DNA from: CBDFHB01 sp965250115
Lineage (GTDB): Bacteria; Acidobacteriota; Vicinamibacteria; Marinacidobacterales; SMYC01
Direction: 5' to 3'
NCBI GenBank assembly: GCA_965250115.1
Contig: CBDFNJ010000002.1
Location: 1,984,001 to 2,048,000 of the forward strand
Length of the DNA: 64,000 nucleotides
In this document: positions 61,576-64,000 of the stretch, one piece after another
Layout: every line of letters starts with the position of its first letter
Position numbering within the stretch: position 1 is the first letter of the stretch
Position numbers and translations under genes: made by a program
The notes under the pieces: generated by a model
Told to the model about the DNA's origin: nothing
Database searches by the model: none
Seen by the model: only the letters and a program-made list of their open reading frames with translations

Positions 61576-62823
61576 ATGAAAGAAAAAGACACAGACGTTC
61601 GCATCGGTAAGTTCACCATCGTTCGACGCCTAGGTCGGGGAGGGATGGGCGCCGTTTACGAGGGCTACGACCCGGCGCTCGAGCGTCACGTCGCCATCAA
61701 GACCCTCACGTCAGAGGCGATCGCCGATCCGGAGGCGCGAGGCCGCTTCGAGCGCGAGGCCAAGGCGGCCGCGAAGCTTCAGCACCAGAATATCGTGACG
61801 ACCTACGAGCTCGGGAACTTCGGCGGCAAGGGAAAGCCCTATATCGTCATGGAGTATCTCGAGGGAGCGGACGTCTCGGCCCTCATCGGAAAAGATGGTC
61901 TTCCTCTCGCGGAAGCGCTCGACATCGTCACCCAGCTCTGTCGTGCGCTCGATTTCGCGCACCAAAAGGGGGTCGTCCACCGCGACGTGAAGCCGAGCAA
62001 TCTCCGCTATTTGGACAACGGTCAGATTAAGATCATGGACTTCGGTATCGCGCGGCTCGAAGGCAGCGATCAGATTACGAAGAGCGGCGTGATGATCGGT
62101 ACGTTGCACTATATGTCGCCCGAACAAATTCGAGGACAGAAGCTCGACGGACGGACCGACATTTTTTCCGCTGGCTGTATTCTCTACGAGCTTCTCACGG
62201 GAGGCCGGCCCTTCCTAGGTGAGTCCGCGACCTCGATTCTCTATAACATCGTCAACGAGGAACCGCCGCCGACGACCGAAAAGAACGACGCGCTTCCCCA
62301 GGAAGTCCAGGACGTCGTCGCCAAGGCTCTCTCGAAGAGTCCCGACGCGCGATTCCAAACGGCGGGAGATATGGCGCGAGAGCTCGAAAAGCTCTTGACG
62401 ATTTTCAAGAAGACCCAGCCGAGAACGCCTCCTACCGTCCAGCAGAATCTGGATGAGCTCGAAGCCCTGAGCCGAAAGCACAAGTGGAAAGCGCTCGTTC
62501 CCAAGGCGCGCACCCTGGTATCGCAGTATCCGCAGCTCAACGAGGCCCAGCGCCATCTGAGGACGGCTCTGAGAGCGTTGCACGAGCAGGAGCTTGAGCA
62601 GAAGCAGACGGCCCACGACCGCACCCGCCATCTCGCGGAGATCCAGAGTGAGCTGACCAAGCTCTACGGTTCCGAAGCCACCGTTCGTGGCGGTTCCAAC
62701 CTGGACGAGACAGAGGTCGGGTCGGAGACGGAGCTCCGACCCGGGCAAGAGGTTACTGAGAGCACGGTGGCTGCCTCCGGATCGGATTCGGCCGTCCGCG
62801 CCTCGCTGGAACAACACCTCTGA
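61576..62823 (+). CDS. Ser/Thr protein kinase
   Basis: The 415-residue protein has a complete Hanks-type kinase domain (about 12-280): glycine loop GRGGMGAV (20-27), Lys42, HRDVKPSN with Asp137, DFGIAR (155-160) and GTLHYMSPEQ. After it comes a helical region (about 300-375). No transmembrane helix is present. The chosen ATG 61576 gives the standard start before the kinase domain; the frame opens 21 codons earlier. Its stop overlaps a PEGA-domain reading frame (CTGA), to which it may once have been fused. The likely opposing phosphatase is encoded upstream. Confidence 0.92.
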   Translation: MKEKDTDVRIGKFTIVRRLGRGGMGAVYEGYDPALERHVAIKTLTSEAIADPEARGRFEREAKAAAKLQHQNIVTTYELGNFGGKGKPYIVMEYLEGADVSALIGKDGLPLAEALDIVTQLCRALDFAHQKGVVHRDVKPSNLRYLDNGQIKIMDFGIARLEGSDQITKSGVMIGTLHYMSPEQIRGQKLDGRTDIFSAGCILYELLTGGRPFLGESATSILYNIVNEEPPPTTEKNDALPQEVQDVVAKALSKSPDARFQTAGDMARELEKLLTIFKKTQPRTPPTVQQNLDELEALSRKHKWKALVPKARTLVSQYPQLNEAQRHLRTALRALHEQELEQKQTAHDRTRHLAEIQSELTKLYGSEATVRGGSNLDETEVGSETELRPGQEVTESTVAASGSDSAVRASLEQHL

Positions 62824-63365
62824 CGGTCGAGCTTTCCCTGACCGGAGATCACGAGCTCACCCTCTCGCTGAGCGAGCATCGAACAAGAACCGTCAGTATC
62901 GGGGCGAACGATCCCTTGCCGGGCGAGCCGGTTGCCCTCACCCCTCTGGGACGGCCCGGCAAGCTTGCGATCGAATCGAGCTACGCGGTTGCCATTCACC
63001 TGCGCGGGAACGTCCTGGCTCCGGTTGCAGCTCGCCCCAGCGTGGCGCTTCGGCCGGGTACCTATCAGGTACAGCTCGTAGCCTCGGATGTCTTTCTGAG
63101 TCGCACATTCGAGGTCTCGATTCGCGAGGGAGAGACGACGACCTTGACGACTCCCGCGCTCGGGAGGATCAACGTCCGCGCGAATCCAGGGAACTGTAGC
63201 GTGACGGTCGACGGCGTCTCTGCGGGCTCCCCTCCAATCATGAATCGAGATATCGTCGGCGGCACTCACGAGTTGGTCTTCATTTGGCCCGGCGAGGTTC
63301 GGGACGTTCAAACGGTTACGGTCGAGGCTAAAAAGCCCACCTACGTGATTGGCCAGAAGCCATGA
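62820..63365 (+). CDS. PEGA-domain protein, proposed CTG start or out-of-frame kinase tail
   Basis: The frame encodes TVELSLTGDHELTLSLSEHR, a middle domain (LAIESSYAVAIHLRG, LRPGTYQVQLVASDVF) and a PEGA domain (GRINVRANPGNCSVTVDGVS, AGGTHEL-like VGGTHELVF). No ATG, GTG or TTG occurs between the in-frame stop at 62757 and a TTG at 62916, which would remove coding-like sequence. A CTG at 62820 overlaps the kinase TGA exactly as the ATGA/GTGA overlaps do elsewhere in this window. Alternatively, a one-base loss near 62820 has split a kinase-PEGA fusion, a common arrangement. PEGA domains are often surface or scaffold modules. Confidence 0.6.
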   Translation: MTVELSLTGDHELTLSLSEHRTRTVSIGANDPLPGEPVALTPLGRPGKLAIESSYAVAIHLRGNVLAPVAARPSVALRPGTYQVQLVASDVFLSRTFEVSIREGETTTLTTPALGRINVRANPGNCSVTVDGVSAGSPPIMNRDIVGGTHELVFIWPGEVRDVQTVTVEAKKPTYVIGQKP

Positions 63366-63406
63366 CGCCGAAGAGGCGACCGAGCACTCTACAATGAGGC
63401 ATTGAT

Positions 63407-64000
63407 ATGAACGAACGAAAACGCTTTGGGTCGATCGTTTTCTTCTCGGTCTGCTACGCGGGGTTTGCCTCGGCACAGGGACCGCCTTCGGATTTGGCCA
63501 GGCAGTACCTCGAGAGCGGGGTCCAGTTCTACGAGCAGGAGCGCTACAAACAAGCTCTCAACGACTTTCAAATCATCGTGACCTCGATGTCGAATACGGA
63601 ATACGCGGATGATGCGCTCCTTCGCATCGGGCGTTACTACCTGGAAGTGGAGCAAGAATTCGAGAAGGCGAGAGAGAGTTTCGACGGCGTTCTGCGCGGC
63701 TATCCGACGGGGGACGCCGCCCCCGGCGCCTACTTTTATCTTGGCGACACGCTCTTTCAGGCCGACCGAACCGGCCGTGCGATCGACGATGCCCTCGCCA
63801 ACTACCAGCGCGTCTTTCTCTATCCGGGAAACCCTTGGATCCCCGCGGCGCTCAACTCGACGGGGAGAGCATTGGAGCGGCAGGGGAAGTTTCAGGAAGC
63901 GGTGGACGCTTACTTTCAGGTTATTGTCGATTACCCCAAGTCGGCGTGGTCCGCGAGTGCTCAACTCGGCGTGGGGCGAAGCTTCGTCCGCTCGGGGGAA
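63407..64000 (+). CDS. Exported TPR protein (BamD/YbgF-like), cut by window end
   Basis: Reading from ATG 63407 the frame stays open for 198 codons to the window edge. It starts with a signal peptide (cleavage near ASAQG, about 24) and continues with TPR units (YLESGVQFYEQERYKQALND; YFYLGDTLFQADRTGRAIDD; AVDAYFQVIVDYPKSAWSAS). This spacing resembles BamD and the TPR part of YbgF/CpoB, periplasmic scaffolds. The incomplete C-terminus prevents a firm choice. Confidence 0.8.
   Translation, partial: MNERKRFGSIVFFSVCYAGFASAQGPPSDLARQYLESGVQFYEQERYKQALNDFQIIVTSMSNTEYADDALLRIGRYYLEVEQEFEKARESFDGVLRGYPTGDAAPGAYFYLGDTLFQADRTGRAIDDALANYQRVFLYPGNPWIPAALNSTGRALERQGKFQEAVDAYFQVIVDYPKSAWSASAQLGVGRSFVRSGE

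Overview
This window is GC-rich, densely coded DNA from a Gram-negative bacterium, most likely Acidobacteriota or a related deep diderm lineage. The evidence is an LPS-export permease (LptF/LptG), a DUF4390-NtrY-NtrX two-component locus, a Ser/Thr kinase/PP2C/PEGA cluster, beta-helical DUF4097 proteins under an ECF sigma factor, many GTG/TTG starts, and many operon junctions with 4-base ATGA/GTGA overlaps. The lineage is my inference from gene content; I could not search any database.

Layout: 1-2126 (minus) is a single LptF-LptG fusion cut by the window edge, divergent from smc (2321-5929). Then come a murU/amgK-like cell-wall sugar pair, asnS and rimO (to 10767). A promoter plus terminator-like leader opens the rimP-nusA-infB-DUF503-rbfA-truB-rpsO-pnp transcription/translation block (10764-20050). 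An ISAzo13-type insertion sequence (20053-21982) lies directly after pnp. On the minus strand follow groES (no groEL), a Fis-like HTH protein and purC, then an envelope-stress-like operon: ECF sigma, zinc anti-sigma, membrane protein, and two DUF4097 proteins. Its sigma gene has an in-frame amber codon, and one DUF4097 gene is frameshifted by an 11-bp tandem duplication.

28-45 kb carries a flippase-like membrane protein, nrdR, DUF4390-ntrY-ntrX, a TPR/TM protein, an RDD protein, rqcH, cinA, thpR, and an FHA-GAF nucleotide cyclase. The cyclase is coupled to a Cache-HAMP-HD-GYP gene that is broken by an IS256-family element (8-bp target duplication; excision in silico restores the frame) and by an amber codon. 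45-53 kb holds ftsY, ribD-ribE-ribBA (no ribH), a cNMP-binding protein and the ffh-rpsP-khpA-rimM-trmD-rplS block. 53-64 kb is an accessory signalling/scaffold region: a giant acidic TPR protein, a small membrane protein, two related repeat proteins flanking a RodZ-like protein, a J-domain/TPR protein, PP2C, a Ser/Thr kinase, a PEGA-domain ORF joined by a CTGA overlap, and a TPR protein cut by the window end.

The most notable points are the LptFG fusion, the repeatedly disrupted sigma/DUF4097 and HD-GYP loci, the rimP attenuator-like leader, the A8 frameshift in the ISAzo13 transposase, the kinase/PEGA CTGA junction, and the repeat-protein/RodZ-like/J-domain/kinase neighbourhood. No stretch longer than about 300 bases lacks a gene or mobile element.
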